From Paenisporosarcina sp. TG20 (GTDB taxonomy: Bacteria > Bacillota > Bacilli > Bacillales_A > Planococcaceae): a stretch of DNA of 32,078 nucleotides. Of this stretch, positions 23,837 to 32,033 are shown one piece after another. The translations under genes were made by a program, and so were the position numbers. The notes under the pieces are model-generated. The model did not search any database, was not told the DNA's origin, and saw nothing but the letters and a program-made list of their open reading frames with translations. Within the stretch, counting starts at the first letter, position 1; each line of letters opens with the position of its first letter. The stretch spans positions 1 through 32,078 of the forward strand of contig NZ_ALJG01000341.1 of the NCBI RefSeq assembly GCF_000286315.1, written 5' to 3'.

Positions 23837-24832
23837 TCATTCATTCCGCTCAATTTGAACTTTTTGGGTGATTATGGTTTGACCATTTATCTGAACGTCC
23901 CATCTCCCTATGTTCTTTAAATCTTCTTTTCGACTTAAATAGATGACATGAGATATCTGTTCATTTTTCTTTTTCAAGATAAACACTGGGTTATTTGGTT
24001 TGATCACCAGTCCTCCAGGTAAATCATACGAGCCTTTTTTAATGACCTGTACTTTATCATATTGGTTAAAAGCACTTTGTGCAAGTTGCTTATGAACATT
24101 CCAATCATTTGATTGATTTAATGTGACAACAATAACTTCTTCTTCTTTATCATTTTTAAAATACGTAGCTAACGTTCTACCTGCCGCTTTAGTAAACCCT
24201 GTTTTTCCAGCAATTGCACTAGGTTCTGCCCTTACTAGTCTGTGTTTATTTTCCCAACTTAAACCGTTTTGATTGTAATTTTTAGTTGTAAATATCGTTT
24301 CTAATTCTTTGTTTTCCATTGCTATCTTTAACATAAGCGCCGTGTCATAAGCTGTTGACATGTGCTCTTCATGGGGAAGTCCAGATGGGTTTTGAAATTT
24401 AGTATTTTTCAATCCCATTAACATCGCTTTGTCATTCATTAGTTTTACAAATCCATCAACTGATCCACCAGCATGTTCCGCTAATGCTACAGCTGCATCG
24501 TTACCCGATCTCAACATTAATCCATACAATAATACATCAATGGGAGTTTCTACTCCGGTCTTCAAGTAAATGGATGAACCTTCTTGAGAAGAGGCGTGAG
24601 GTGTAATTTTGGTTGTTTCTTTCAAATCGACTTCCTCTGCCACGACAACTGCTGTCCAAATCTTCGTCAAACTAGCAATCGGTAATAATTGATGCTCTCC
24701 ACTTCCTGCAAGTATTCGTCCTGTTTTTGCATCAATTACAACATAAGAAGACCCTTGAGCTTGTGTAAATTTTGGATAAAACATACTGCCTAGTAATAAA
24801 AATACTAACAATAAAACGGTTTGTTTTCTCAA
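23837..24832 (-). CDS. dacB: D-alanyl-D-alanine carboxypeptidase (peptidase S11, DacB-like)
   Basis: Trims the terminal D-Ala of peptidoglycan stem peptides. The penicillin-binding triad is complete: SLTK (Ser54, Lys57), SGN (109-111) and KTG (210-212). A signal peptide (1 to about 26, ending TQAQG) exports it. The position beside scpAB and rluB is that of B. subtilis dacB, the sporulation-specific PBP5* that controls cortex cross-linking; I name it by context. At 331 residues it is shorter than DacB or DacF (about 385), mainly in the C-terminal domain, and I see no amphipathic membrane anchor. The start is TTG with AAAGGTG 7 bases upstream. It follows scpB by 20 bases and ends at a terminator. 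Confidence 0.82.
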   Translation of the reverse strand: MRKQTVLLLVFLLLGSMFYPKFTQAQGSSYVVIDAKTGRILAGSGEHQLLPIASLTKIWTAVVVAEEVDLKETTKITPHASSQEGSSIYLKTGVETPIDVLLYGLMLRSGNDAAVALAEHAGGSVDGFVKLMNDKAMLMGLKNTKFQNPSGLPHEEHMSTAYDTALMLKIAMENKELETIFTTKNYNQNGLSWENKHRLVRAEPSAIAGKTGFTKAAGRTLATYFKNDKEEEVIVVTLNQSNDWNVHKQLAQSAFNQYDKVQVIKKGSYDLPGGLVIKPNNPVFILKKKNEQISHVIYLSRKEDLKNIGRWDVQINGQTIITQKVQIERNE

Positions 24833-24852
24833 GCACTGGCACCTTTCGTTTG

Positions 24853-25440
24853 TTATTCTGATTGTTCCTCAAAAGCTTCTTGAAACTTTGTCATAAACAA
24901 ATCTGTTTGATCATCATCTTGTGTCTCCTGTGACTCTGGTAATGGTGGCAATTCACTCACTTCATTTAGGCCAAAAACATTTAAAAATTCTTTCGTAGTT
25001 CCGTATAGAATGGCTCGGCCTGTCCCCTCTGCTCTTCCAACCTCTTGAATTAAACCCTTTAAACTTAAAGTATGTAAAGGTCTTTCACTTTTCACTCCAC
25101 GTAAATCCTCAATTTCAATTCGTGTAATTGGTTGTTTATACGCAATAATTGCTAATACTTCTAAAGATGCTTGAGATAGAGCTTGGTTGATCGGATTCTC
25201 AACGAGACGTTGAATTGTATCTGCATTTCCTTTTTTTGATACTAGTTGATACGTCCCTCCTAACTCTTTCAACTCAATTCCTCTATTTTCTGACGATACA
25301 TATTCTTTTTGTAAATTTTTTAATGCATCTTTTACTTCTGAATGAGAAGATTCAGTTAAAACTTCAATTTGTTTACATGATAGTCCTTCATCTCCCGTGA
25401 CAAATAGAAGACTCTCAATTTTACTCATCAATAGGCTCAA
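24853..25440 (-). CDS. scpB: Segregation and condensation protein ScpB
   Basis: Winged-helix subunit of the SMC-ScpAB condensin that organises the nucleoid and helps chromosome segregation. Two winged-helix domains (about 5-80 and 90-165) and the family signature SQASLEVLAIIAYKQPITRIE (from about 90), followed by GVKSERPLHTLSLKGLI and GRAILYGTT. Length 195 (B. subtilis 197). The start is chosen as the TTG at 25440 with GGAGGAAG upstream; the ATG four codons later is too far from it. The gene overlaps scpA by 20 bases and is coupled to it. Confidence 0.93.
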   Translation of the reverse strand: MSLLMSKIESLLFVTGDEGLSCKQIEVLTESSHSEVKDALKNLQKEYVSSENRGIELKELGGTYQLVSKKGNADTIQRLVENPINQALSQASLEVLAIIAYKQPITRIEIEDLRGVKSERPLHTLSLKGLIQEVGRAEGTGRAILYGTTKEFLNVFGLNEVSELPPLPESQETQDDDQTDLFMTKFQEAFEEQSE

Positions 25441-26200
25441 ATGATTCTTCCTCCCATCGATTATTTAATAGTTTGACTGTTAATTCATCGAAATTATGGT
25501 TTTGTTCAACAAAAATCATTTGTCTTTTCATTAGCTCAAGTAAGGATAGAAATGTTACAACCAGTGTAGATTTATCTTGTGAAGGGAATAACTCAGAAAA
25601 TGAGCAACTGCCACCTTTAGATTTCAACGTATGAAAGACACTTTTCATTTGATCTTTTACCGATAGTTCTTGTCTAGCAATTTGGGTTAATAGTGGTGCT
25701 TTTAATAGTTTTCTTCTCATCATTTTTTGAAATGCACCTAACATATCTATAACATTTAAAGGTTCGTCAAATAAAGCTAATTGTTTTGTTGATTGATAGT
25801 CTGTAAGATCACTTGGAGCCCTTGTAAATACAAGGGTACGCTGTTCCTCTAAATCTTGTAACATCTCAGCAGCTTCTTTATACTTTCGATATTCGATGAG
25901 TCTATTTACTAATTCATCTCTCGGGTCATTCATATCAAGAGCTAAATCATCTTCATCAAATTCACCTTCGTGAATAGGGAGTAGCATTTTACTTTTAATT
26001 GCAAGTAAAGATGCAGCCATGACTAGGTATTCACTTGCTTGATTTAACTCAAGTACTTTCATTCCCCGAATATGTTCCATATACTGTAGAGTTAAGTCTG
26101 CCATTGGAATATCATATATATCAATTTCCAAACGGTGGATTAAATGCAATAATAAATCAAGAGGACCTTCAAAAGCGTCCAATTTCACTTTGTAAGACAT
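25421..26200 (-). CDS. scpA: Segregation and condensation protein ScpA
   Basis: Kleisin subunit that bridges the heads of SMC. The N-terminal YKVKLDAFEGPLDLLLHLI motif is diagnostic; a helical middle and a C-terminal winged helix (about 180-250) follow. Length 259 (B. subtilis 251). I start at the ATG at 26200 because GGGGGAT lies 6 bases before it; the frame is open five codons further. Acts in the cytoplasm with ScpB and SMC (smc itself is not in the window). First gene of scpA-scpB-dacB, divergent from the ypuF-like gene. Confidence 0.94.
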   Translation of the reverse strand: MSYKVKLDAFEGPLDLLLHLIHRLEIDIYDIPMADLTLQYMEHIRGMKVLELNQASEYLVMAASLLAIKSKMLLPIHEGEFDEDDLALDMNDPRDELVNRLIEYRKYKEAAEMLQDLEEQRTLVFTRAPSDLTDYQSTKQLALFDEPLNVIDMLGAFQKMMRRKLLKAPLLTQIARQELSVKDQMKSVFHTLKSKGGSCSFSELFPSQDKSTLVVTFLSLLELMKRQMIFVEQNHNFDELTVKLLNNRWEEESFEPIDE

Positions 26201-26256
26201 GTTTAGATCCCCCATAAAATCGATTCAAATTTTAGTATAGAGGAAGTGTGATAAGA

Positions 26257-26754
26257 ATGCATCCGTTGTTTCACCCACTTTTTGCTCAGTATATTAAATT
26301 TTTTAATGAGCATGAAGATTATTTCGAATGTCACGAAGTTTTAGAAGAGTATTGGAAAGAAGTCGCACCTAAAGATAAAACACATCCTCTTACATCTTGG
26401 ATACTGCTTTCAACCGGAATGTACCATTGGAGAAGAGGTAATATTAATGGTGCTAAAAGGTCACTAGTAAGTTCACAGAAGCGTATGCAACTGAACCCTT
26501 CAAGTCCTTTTTATGAAGGGATCGACTTACCGCAAGTAACAGAACAAATTAATCAGTCAATTGATTACATTGATCAAGGAATACCATTTCAATCGTTTAA
26601 AATCTCTATTGTCTCACATGATTTAAATGCTGAGATTGACAAACAACCATCACTTATTTCTCTTACAGGTGATCACCTCATACACAAGCATATGCTTCGA
26701 GATCGTTCAGAAATACTCAAAGCACGTGAAAATAAAAGAAGGAACAGACATTAA
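26257..26754 (+). CDS. ypuF: DUF309 protein (YpuF-like)
   Basis: A small cytoplasmic protein with the DUF309 signature FECHEVLEEYWKE (about 23-35), a helical fold of unknown function, and a following WILLSTGMYHWRRGN block. In B. subtilis ypuF lies in the same place between ribT and scpA. I start at the ATG at 26257 (165 residues), with GAGGAAGTG upstream; a GTG three codons earlier overlaps that site. Plus strand, divergent from scpA, convergent with ribT. The final codons form half of the shared terminator, and the stop codon TAA overlaps the ribT stop. Confidence 0.85.
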   Translation: MHPLFHPLFAQYIKFFNEHEDYFECHEVLEEYWKEVAPKDKTHPLTSWILLSTGMYHWRRGNINGAKRSLVSSQKRMQLNPSSPFYEGIDLPQVTEQINQSIDYIDQGIPFQSFKISIVSHDLNAEIDKQPSLISLTGDHLIHKHMLRDRSEILKARENKRRNRH

Positions 26755-26770
26755 TCGTCTGTTCCTTCTT
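26736..26770. terminator. Bidirectional terminator shared by ypuF and ribT
   Basis: AAGAAGGAACAGAC (26736-26749) and GTCTGTTCCTTCTT (26757-26770) form a perfect 14-bp stem. The 7-base loop contains TTAA, in which both stop codons overlap (26751-26754). So the last codons of both genes encode the stem. The minus-strand side continues TTATTTTC; the plus-strand tail is GCTGTTT, weaker. Confidence 0.85.
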
Positions 26771-27116
26771 GCTGTTTAAGGCACTTATCATAAAATCGTT
26801 TTGTTGATTCTGCTGCAATTATTTCAGTACATGGAAAAAAGACTTTTACTTTTGACACCATTTCCTTGCCTATCCCATCACCTCGATGAGAAGGAGTAAC
26901 GGTAATATGTTGAATTAAACAAACTTTTTCAGAAACTTCGAGACCTATTAAGCCAACGAAATCCTCACCCTTTTTCCACAAAAACAAATGCCAGTTAGGA
27001 TTGTTTTCATACGTATGAATCGTTTCCTGTAACTTTTTTAAGTCTTTTTCTTGTGGCATAAATGACAGTAAGCCCATCGCAATTTTCTCACAGTTTTTTT
27101 TATAACGTACTAACAT
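26751..27116 (-). CDS. ribT: GNAT acetyltransferase RibT
   Basis: Strongly similar to B. subtilis RibT, sharing IAMGLLSFMP near the N-terminus and the acetyl-CoA-binding SHRGDGIGKEM (about 75-86). A single GNAT domain of 121 residues. Its substrate is not established; in B. subtilis it is the last gene of the riboflavin operon. Here it stands alone: no ribD, ribE, ribBA or ribH lies upstream, where lysA follows instead. I use the ATG at 27116, preceded by GAGGGAT; the frame opens four codons earlier. The C-terminus is encoded within the shared terminator stem. Confidence 0.85.
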   Translation of the reverse strand: MLVRYKKNCEKIAMGLLSFMPQEKDLKKLQETIHTYENNPNWHLFLWKKGEDFVGLIGLEVSEKVCLIQHITVTPSHRGDGIGKEMVSKVKVFFPCTEIIAAESTKRFYDKCLKQQEGTDD

Positions 27117-27208
27117 AGAATCCCTCATTTTTGTATCCGCTTCAGTATTATAGATTATGCTACATCATTTGTTATAAAACTTCAACTTGCAACCTATTTT
27201 TTAACAGA

Positions 27209-27304
27209 CTAAATGTTTGTCCCTATAAAGAGCCAATAGATAACGCCCCAAATAATGCCCATAACTAGTATCAGTAGAAATAGCTTTAGATTTTTACTTC
27301 TCAT
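27209..27304 (-). CDS. 31-residue single-pass membrane peptide after lysA
   Basis: ATG at 27304, two bases after the lysA TAA, with AGGTGA supplied by the last lysA codons 6 bases upstream. It encodes MRSKNLKLFL followed by LILVMGIIWGVIYWLFIG and TNI: a positively charged N-terminus and one membrane helix (about 8-28). The tight spacing and ribosome binding site suggest real translation coupled to lysA. Not recognised as a known family. The region between it and ribT (27117-27208) shows nothing else. Confidence 0.5.
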   Translation of the reverse strand: MRSKNLKLFLLILVMGIIWGVIYWLFIGTNI

Positions 27305-27306
27305 GA

Positions 27307-28629
27307 TTATTCACCTAAAACCTTGTCATGTAAAGAGCAGTCTAATCTTACGATATCTTCGTATGTCTCACGTTTAATCACAAGACGATGTTTACCTTCT
27401 TCAACGAAAATAACAGCAGGTCGTGGGAGTCGATTATAATTACTTGCCATTGAGTAACCATAAGCACCTGTACAAAAAACGGCAAGTGTATCTCCCGCTT
27501 CTACACTAGGTAATGAAATTTCTTCAATCAACTTATCACCAGACTCACAACATTTTCCTGCAACTGTATAAGTTGTTGTAGATGATGCTGACATTTTATT
27601 TGCTACAACTGCATCGTATTTTGCTTGATACAATGCTGGACGAATATTGTCAGACATTCCACCGTCAACTGCCAAATATTTTTTTACTCCTGGTACTTCT
27701 TTTTGGGATCCAATTGTATATAATGTTGTACCGGCGTCCCCTACAAGGGATCGACCAGGTTCAATCCAAATTTCCGGCATTGGGTAATCATTGTGACGAA
27801 TTTCAGATTGAATTGACTTTATCATATCTTCAACATAAGTCTCAGGTAGAAGTGGTTTATCTTCTTCAGTGTAGCGGATACCAAAACCACCACCTAAATT
27901 TAGAACTGGACATGTAAAATCAAATTGTTTTTTCCATGAAAGCATTTTAAAAATTAGCTTTTTAGCCGCCAATGAAAAAGCTGCACTATCAAAAATTTGA
28001 GAACCAATGTGACAGTGCATCCCTAACAAACAGATATGTTGATCATCTATTACCGATTGAAACGCTTGATCAGCTTGCCCGTTATTTAAGTCAAAACCGA
28101 ATTTAGAATCAGCTTGTCCGGTAGTTATATAATCATGAGTATGGGCTTCAATACCAGGGGTAACACGCAATAATATATTTACATTTTTTCCCTTTAAAGC
28201 TGTCAATCTCTTCAACTGTTCAATTTCGTAAAAGTTATCGACAACAATACAACCAATTCCGGAATCTAGTGCAAATATTAATTCTTCATCACTTTTGTTA
28301 TTCCCATGAAAATGAATTCGTTCAACAGGAAAATTTGCTCGTATGGCTGTGTATAATTCTCCACCAGAAACAACGTCTAAAGATAACCCTTCCTCATCGG
28401 CAAGTTGATACATCGCGATACTTGAGAAAGCTTTACTAGCATACGCTACTTGAGCTTGAACACTGGCTCTTTTAAATGTTTGAATGAAAGCTCTCGCTCG
28501 CTCTTTTATTAATGCTGTATCATAGACATATAAAGGAGTTCCATACGTCTTTGACAACGTAACCGCAGACGTCCCACCAATTATTAATTGGCCTTTTTCG
28601 TCCACCGACTGTGTTCCATATAAATGCAT
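27307..28629 (-). CDS. lysA: Diaminopimelate decarboxylase
   Basis: PLP enzyme making L-lysine from meso-diaminopimelate, the last step of lysine synthesis. Lys66 in VAYASKAFSS binds PLP. HCHIGSQ, GGGFGIRY, EPGRSLVG and CESGD are the conserved active-site blocks. Length 440, as in B. subtilis (439). Of three consecutive ATGs I choose the third (28629), which has GGGAGAG 6 bases upstream and gives the family N-terminus MHLYGT. The gene follows spoVAF by about 70 bases without an obvious terminator, so forespore read-through is possible. In sporulating cells the enzyme competes with dipicolinate synthesis for the same pathway. Confidence 0.96.
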   Translation of the reverse strand: MHLYGTQSVDEKGQLIIGGTSAVTLSKTYGTPLYVYDTALIKERARAFIQTFKRASVQAQVAYASKAFSSIAMYQLADEEGLSLDVVSGGELYTAIRANFPVERIHFHGNNKSDEELIFALDSGIGCIVVDNFYEIEQLKRLTALKGKNVNILLRVTPGIEAHTHDYITTGQADSKFGFDLNNGQADQAFQSVIDDQHICLLGMHCHIGSQIFDSAAFSLAAKKLIFKMLSWKKQFDFTCPVLNLGGGFGIRYTEEDKPLLPETYVEDMIKSIQSEIRHNDYPMPEIWIEPGRSLVGDAGTTLYTIGSQKEVPGVKKYLAVDGGMSDNIRPALYQAKYDAVVANKMSASSTTTYTVAGKCCESGDKLIEEISLPSVEAGDTLAVFCTGAYGYSMASNYNRLPRPAVIFVEEGKHRLVIKRETYEDIVRLDCSLHDKVLGE

Positions 28630-28700
28630 CATCATCTCTCCCAATGGTTTTTCGATATATGAACTTTACCATAAGGAAAGACTACGATGCAATGTATGAA

Positions 28701-30155
28701 TTATGAACGACTTCGATTAGGTGAGTTTGTAATGAATGGTCTTAGTGCTCCATTAGTAGTAGGATAACGAATAATTAAACGAGACAATGCTATTGGGAAA
28801 AATGGTACTAGTGGCCATAAATATGGTACCCCCATAGGCTTGATCGATACAAAATACATAAATAACAGGAAGAGCCCGACGAAAAAGCCATTTGACCCAA
28901 AAGCTGCTGTGGCAATCAGTAGAAAATTCATGAAAATTTTAGCAGCTCCACCCAACTCAGTAGATGGTAAAGAAAATGTTAGGATAGCAGCAATTGCTGA
29001 GTACAAAACTACCTCTGGGATGAATAAGCCTACATCTATAGCAATTTGTCCAATTATAATTGCAGATACTAAACCCATAGCCGTTGAAAGAGGTGTTGGC
29101 GTATGTATTGCGGCGAGCCTTAAATAGACTAGACCAATATCAGCAATAATTATTTGAGCAAAAATGGGAACATTCCCAGTTTCTTTTGGACCAATAAACG
29201 AAATAGCTTGTGGTAAATGCTCTGGTTCTTTGATAAGTAAATACCAAAATGGCAAAAGCATTAAACATAACAAAAAACCTGTGAAGCGCGTTAAACGAAC
29301 GATTGTCCCTAGCAATGGTGCTTGACGATATTCTTCTGCATGTTGCAAATGATGAAAAAGTGTTATAGGCACCAATATGACAGACGGCGAGGTATCCACA
29401 ATTATTGCTATATGTCCTTCTAAGAGATGTGCTGCACAGGTATCTGCACGTTCTGTATACCGGACGAAGGGTACAGGATGAAACTTTTGTTTAAATAACA
29501 TCTCTTCTAGTGACTTATCTGTCATCGTCAACCCATCATGATTTATCTTTTTCATCCGCGTACGTAAATATTCGATATGTTCTTCATTTGCAATACCTTT
29601 AATAAAAGCAATGACAGTGTCAGTTTTACCACGTGTAGAGATTTGAGTTAATTCAAAGCGAAGGGATACATCACGAATTCTTCTTCGAATTAATGCTGTG
29701 TTTTGTAAAATGTTTTCTGTAAAACCATCACGAGATCCTCGAATGACTTTTTCATTGTCAGGTTCTTCAGGTTGTCTTCCTGGATACGAGCGGACATCAA
29801 TGGTGAAAGCAAAACCTTCAGACGTCACAATTCCTAACTGGCCGCTTAAAATTGCTAACAGCCAGTCATCTGTAGAATCAAAAAGTGTTACTGAATGATA
29901 GGGGAAATAGGTATTCATAGCTTCTACTTCATCGATATCAATAGTGCGCTTCACTTGTATTTTCGTGTTTTGCGTTAATGTTAAAATTTGAGTAAGCACT
30001 GTAAAATCAACCAAACCATTCATATAAACAAATAATGATGGAATCGACCATACATGTGCGTGTTTAACTCCTACATCAAAGCTTTCTTCTTTTCCAAACT
30101 TCGAATAAATAAACGACTCAGCATCTTGAGGGCTTTTAAATAGTGATTGAGTTAT
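28701..30155 (-). CDS. spoVAF: Stage V sporulation protein AF (GerA family), start codon apparently lost
   Basis: Similar to SpoVAF and GerA-type germinant receptor A subunits: a soluble N-terminal half (to about 280 of 484) and a membrane half with several helices (from about 285, GFLLCLMLLPFWYLLI). In spores SpoVAF is thought to form a channel with FigP that amplifies germination. The first ATG in frame is at 30023 (440 residues), but the frame is open for 44 more codons encoding family-like sequence (GKEESFDVGVKHAHVW, then MNGLVD). It begins at an ATA at 30153-30155 overlapping the sigF TAA, with AAAGGATGG upstream. No ATG, GTG or TTG lies in those 44 codons. Length from ATA is 484, against 493 in B. 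subtilis. It could be a non-canonical AUA start, a truncated protein or a pseudogene. Confidence 0.85.
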   Translation of the reverse strand: MTQSLFKSPQDAESFIYSKFGKEESFDVGVKHAHVWSIPSLFVYMNGLVDFTVLTQILTLTQNTKIQVKRTIDIDEVEAMNTYFPYHSVTLFDSTDDWLLAILSGQLGIVTSEGFAFTIDVRSYPGRQPEEPDNEKVIRGSRDGFTENILQNTALIRRRIRDVSLRFELTQISTRGKTDTVIAFIKGIANEEHIEYLRTRMKKINHDGLTMTDKSLEEMLFKQKFHPVPFVRYTERADTCAAHLLEGHIAIIVDTSPSVILVPITLFHHLQHAEEYRQAPLLGTIVRLTRFTGFLLCLMLLPFWYLLIKEPEHLPQAISFIGPKETGNVPIFAQIIIADIGLVYLRLAAIHTPTPLSTAMGLVSAIIIGQIAIDVGLFIPEVVLYSAIAAILTFSLPSTELGGAAKIFMNFLLIATAAFGSNGFFVGLFLLFMYFVSIKPMGVPYLWPLVPFFPIALSRLIIRYPTTNGALRPFITNSPNRSRS

Positions 30156-30934
30156 TTAGATCCATCCTTTAATGTTGCTTGTTTAGGCAACATCCAACTT
30201 TTCAGTTGCTTAAGTATTTTCTTTTCTAAGCGAGATACTTGAACTTGCGAAATTCCAAGTCTTTCAGCAATGTCGCTTTGCGTACAATCTAAGAAATAAC
30301 GCAAATAAATAATGGTTTGTTCTCTTTTTCCAAGTTTTGATAAAATATCGCGTAACGGAATGTGATCAAATGATTTCTCTGAGCTCTCGTCTCGCAATTG
30401 ATCCATTAGCGTTAAAGCGTCTCCTTCACTTTCAAAAAGTTGTTCATGTAGGGAAGCAGGATCACGTAATGCATCCGATGCTAATACTATTTCATCCATT
30501 GTGACTTCAAGTTTTGTCGCTAGTTCTGTTAACGTTGGTTGACGCTCATTTAGCCGGACGAAATCGTCAGTAGCATGACGAATTTTAAAACTAAGTTCTC
30601 TGATTGACCGGCTTACTTTTACCATTCCATCGTCTCTCAAAAACCGTTGTATTTCACCGATAATCATCGGAACAGCGTATGTTGAAAACTTCACTTCATA
30701 GGACAAATCAAATTTGTCTACAGACTTCATTAACCCGATACAGCCAATTTGAAATAAATCTTCTAAATCCGCTCCCCGTGAAGCGAACCTTTGAACTATA
30801 GACCAGACTAGTCGTGTATTACCTTCAACCATAGTTTGCCTAGCCATTTTGTCTCCTTGTTGGGACGAAAATATTAATTCTCGCATCTTTTCTTGTGTCA
30901 ACAACACGGATTGTTGTCCAATTGGCGTAATCAT
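30152..30934 (-). CDS. sigF: Sporulation sigma factor SigF
   Basis: First forespore-specific sigma factor, held inactive by SpoIIAB until septation. Sigma-70 regions: 2 (about 35-105, LVWSIVQRFASRGADLEDLF and YAVPMIIGEIQRFLRDDG), 3 (about 110-165) and 4 with a helix-turn-helix (TQSDIAERLGISQVQVSRLE, about 222-241). Length 260 (B. subtilis 255). ATG overlaps the spoIIAB stop as ATGA (30931-30934), with AGGTGA upstream, so it is coupled. Followed immediately by spoVAF; spoVAA to spoVAE, which lie between them in B. subtilis, are missing here. Confidence 0.97.
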   Translation of the reverse strand: MITPIGQQSVLLTQEKMRELIFSSQQGDKMARQTMVEGNTRLVWSIVQRFASRGADLEDLFQIGCIGLMKSVDKFDLSYEVKFSTYAVPMIIGEIQRFLRDDGMVKVSRSIRELSFKIRHATDDFVRLNERQPTLTELATKLEVTMDEIVLASDALRDPASLHEQLFESEGDALTLMDQLRDESSEKSFDHIPLRDILSKLGKREQTIIYLRYFLDCTQSDIAERLGISQVQVSRLEKKILKQLKSWMLPKQATLKDGSK

Positions 30935-31383
30935 CGTTCACCTAAGACGAAGTTGGCTTGAACGGGTATAAATTCTTTTGTAAAGGTAATCGCAGTTCCT
31001 TTCTGAGGCTCCGACCATACCGACAAACGATCTGAAAAACTTTCCATAATGGTAAAGCCCATACCTGAACGTTCACTTTCAGGCTTCGAAGTATAAAGAG
31101 GTTCCATTGCTTGTTCAACATTCGGTATTCCCCTACCAGCATCACTAATCGTCATTGTAATGGTTTGTCCTTCTCGTTTCGCTCTAATTGTTACAATTCC
31201 TACTCCATCTTCTTCATAGCCATGAATGATGGCATTGGTAACTGCTTCTGAAACGATTGTCTTGAATTCACCTAACTCATCAATGGTTGGGTCTAGAGAT
31301 GCAATAAAACTCGTCATCACCATTCGTGCCAGACCTTCATTTTCGCTAATGGCAATAAACGAAAGTGTCATTTCATTGTCCAT
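30931..31383 (-). CDS. spoIIAB: Anti-sigma F factor / kinase SpoIIAB
   Basis: Binds and inhibits SigF and phosphorylates SpoIIAA on serine. GHKL ATPase fold: N box SEAVTNAIIHGYE (about 45-57, Glu46 and Asn50), G1 box SDAGRGIP (about 86-93) and SERSGMGFTIM with the lid glycines. Length 150 (B. subtilis 146). AGGGGG lies before the ATG, which overlaps spoIIAA by 11 bases; both overlaps in the operon indicate translational coupling that fixes the ratio of the three proteins. Confidence 0.97.
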   Translation of the reverse strand: MDNEMTLSFIAISENEGLARMVMTSFIASLDPTIDELGEFKTIVSEAVTNAIIHGYEEDGVGIVTIRAKREGQTITMTISDAGRGIPNVEQAMEPLYTSKPESERSGMGFTIMESFSDRLSVWSEPQKGTAITFTKEFIPVQANFVLGER

Positions 31384-31729
31384 TCAGAATGCCCCCTAAC
31401 TCTGCGATTGCTTCTTCTTCTGTTGTAGCCCACACATATGAACCTAGTCCAGAATACTGAAAGATTTTCTTCATTGTTTCAGAAGGATGTAAGATAACTG
31501 TTTGTCCATTAGAAGGAACAAAGTCTCTCATTCTTCCTAGGATAAGGCCAATACCCGCGCTGTCCATAAATTGTAAATCTTGTAAATTCCAAATTATGGC
31601 CCTTAGATTTCCTCTATATAAAGTTTGGGAAATCTCTTCGCGAATTGTTTGTGTAGCGTGGTGGTCCAATTCACCTTTTAAGCGAATAATAGCAATGCCG
31701 TCTTCGACAAATAGTAGTTGATGTTTCAT
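31373..31729 (-). CDS. spoIIAA: Anti-sigma F factor antagonist SpoIIAA
   Basis: STAS-domain protein that, when unphosphorylated, displaces SigF from SpoIIAB. GELDHHA (19-25) and the phosphorylation site FMDSAGIGLILGR are present. Ser57 corresponds to the phosphorylated Ser58 of B. subtilis, and the next residue is Ala instead of Ser, which removes the ambiguity of the neighbouring hydroxyl. Length 118 (B. subtilis 117). AAGGAGGGG lies 7 bases before the ATG. First gene of spoIIA, with a SigH-like promoter upstream. dacF, the upstream neighbour in B. subtilis, would be beyond the window edge. Confidence 0.96.
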   Translation of the reverse strand: MKHQLLFVEDGIAIIRLKGELDHHATQTIREEISQTLYRGNLRAIIWNLQDLQFMDSAGIGLILGRMRDFVPSNGQTVILHPSETMKKIFQYSGLGSYVWATTEEEAIAELGGILNGQ

Positions 31730-31754
31730 TTATTAACCCCTCCTTACCGTGACT

Positions 31755-31780
31755 ATTCGAGGTTGACTTATACTATTCCT
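31755..31780 (-). promoter_or_regulatory. Candidate SigH promoter of spoIIA
   Basis: On the minus strand AGGAATA (31774-31780) and GAAT (31755-31758, as ctcGAAT) are 12 bases apart counted to the seven-base -10, matching SigH (AGGAwWW, 11-12, RnnGAAT) except for flanking purines. Two near-matches to a Spo0A box lie close by: TGTCGAT at 31815-31821 (minus) and TGTCGTA at 31781-31787 (plus). spoIIA is under SigH and Spo0A in B. subtilis. In 31822-32030 I see only AT-rich sequence. Confidence 0.55.
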
Positions 31781-32033
31781 TGTCGTAGACAATTAAATAT
31801 AAAACATCTTATTTATCGACATTTATCGCAACATTGTATTCACTATTAGTATGGAAAATCTTTCATCTATTTAAACATCAAAATAAAAAAAGCTTTTACT
31901 TTTTAGGACAATAATATTTTACTATCGAAAGTGATATGACTTTCTTTGAATGAAATGTAAACTTGTTAGAAAGTATTTTGAAAAGGTTTTCAGTTCGCTT
32001 TAGACGCATATTCTGCTATACCTTGCTTAATAT

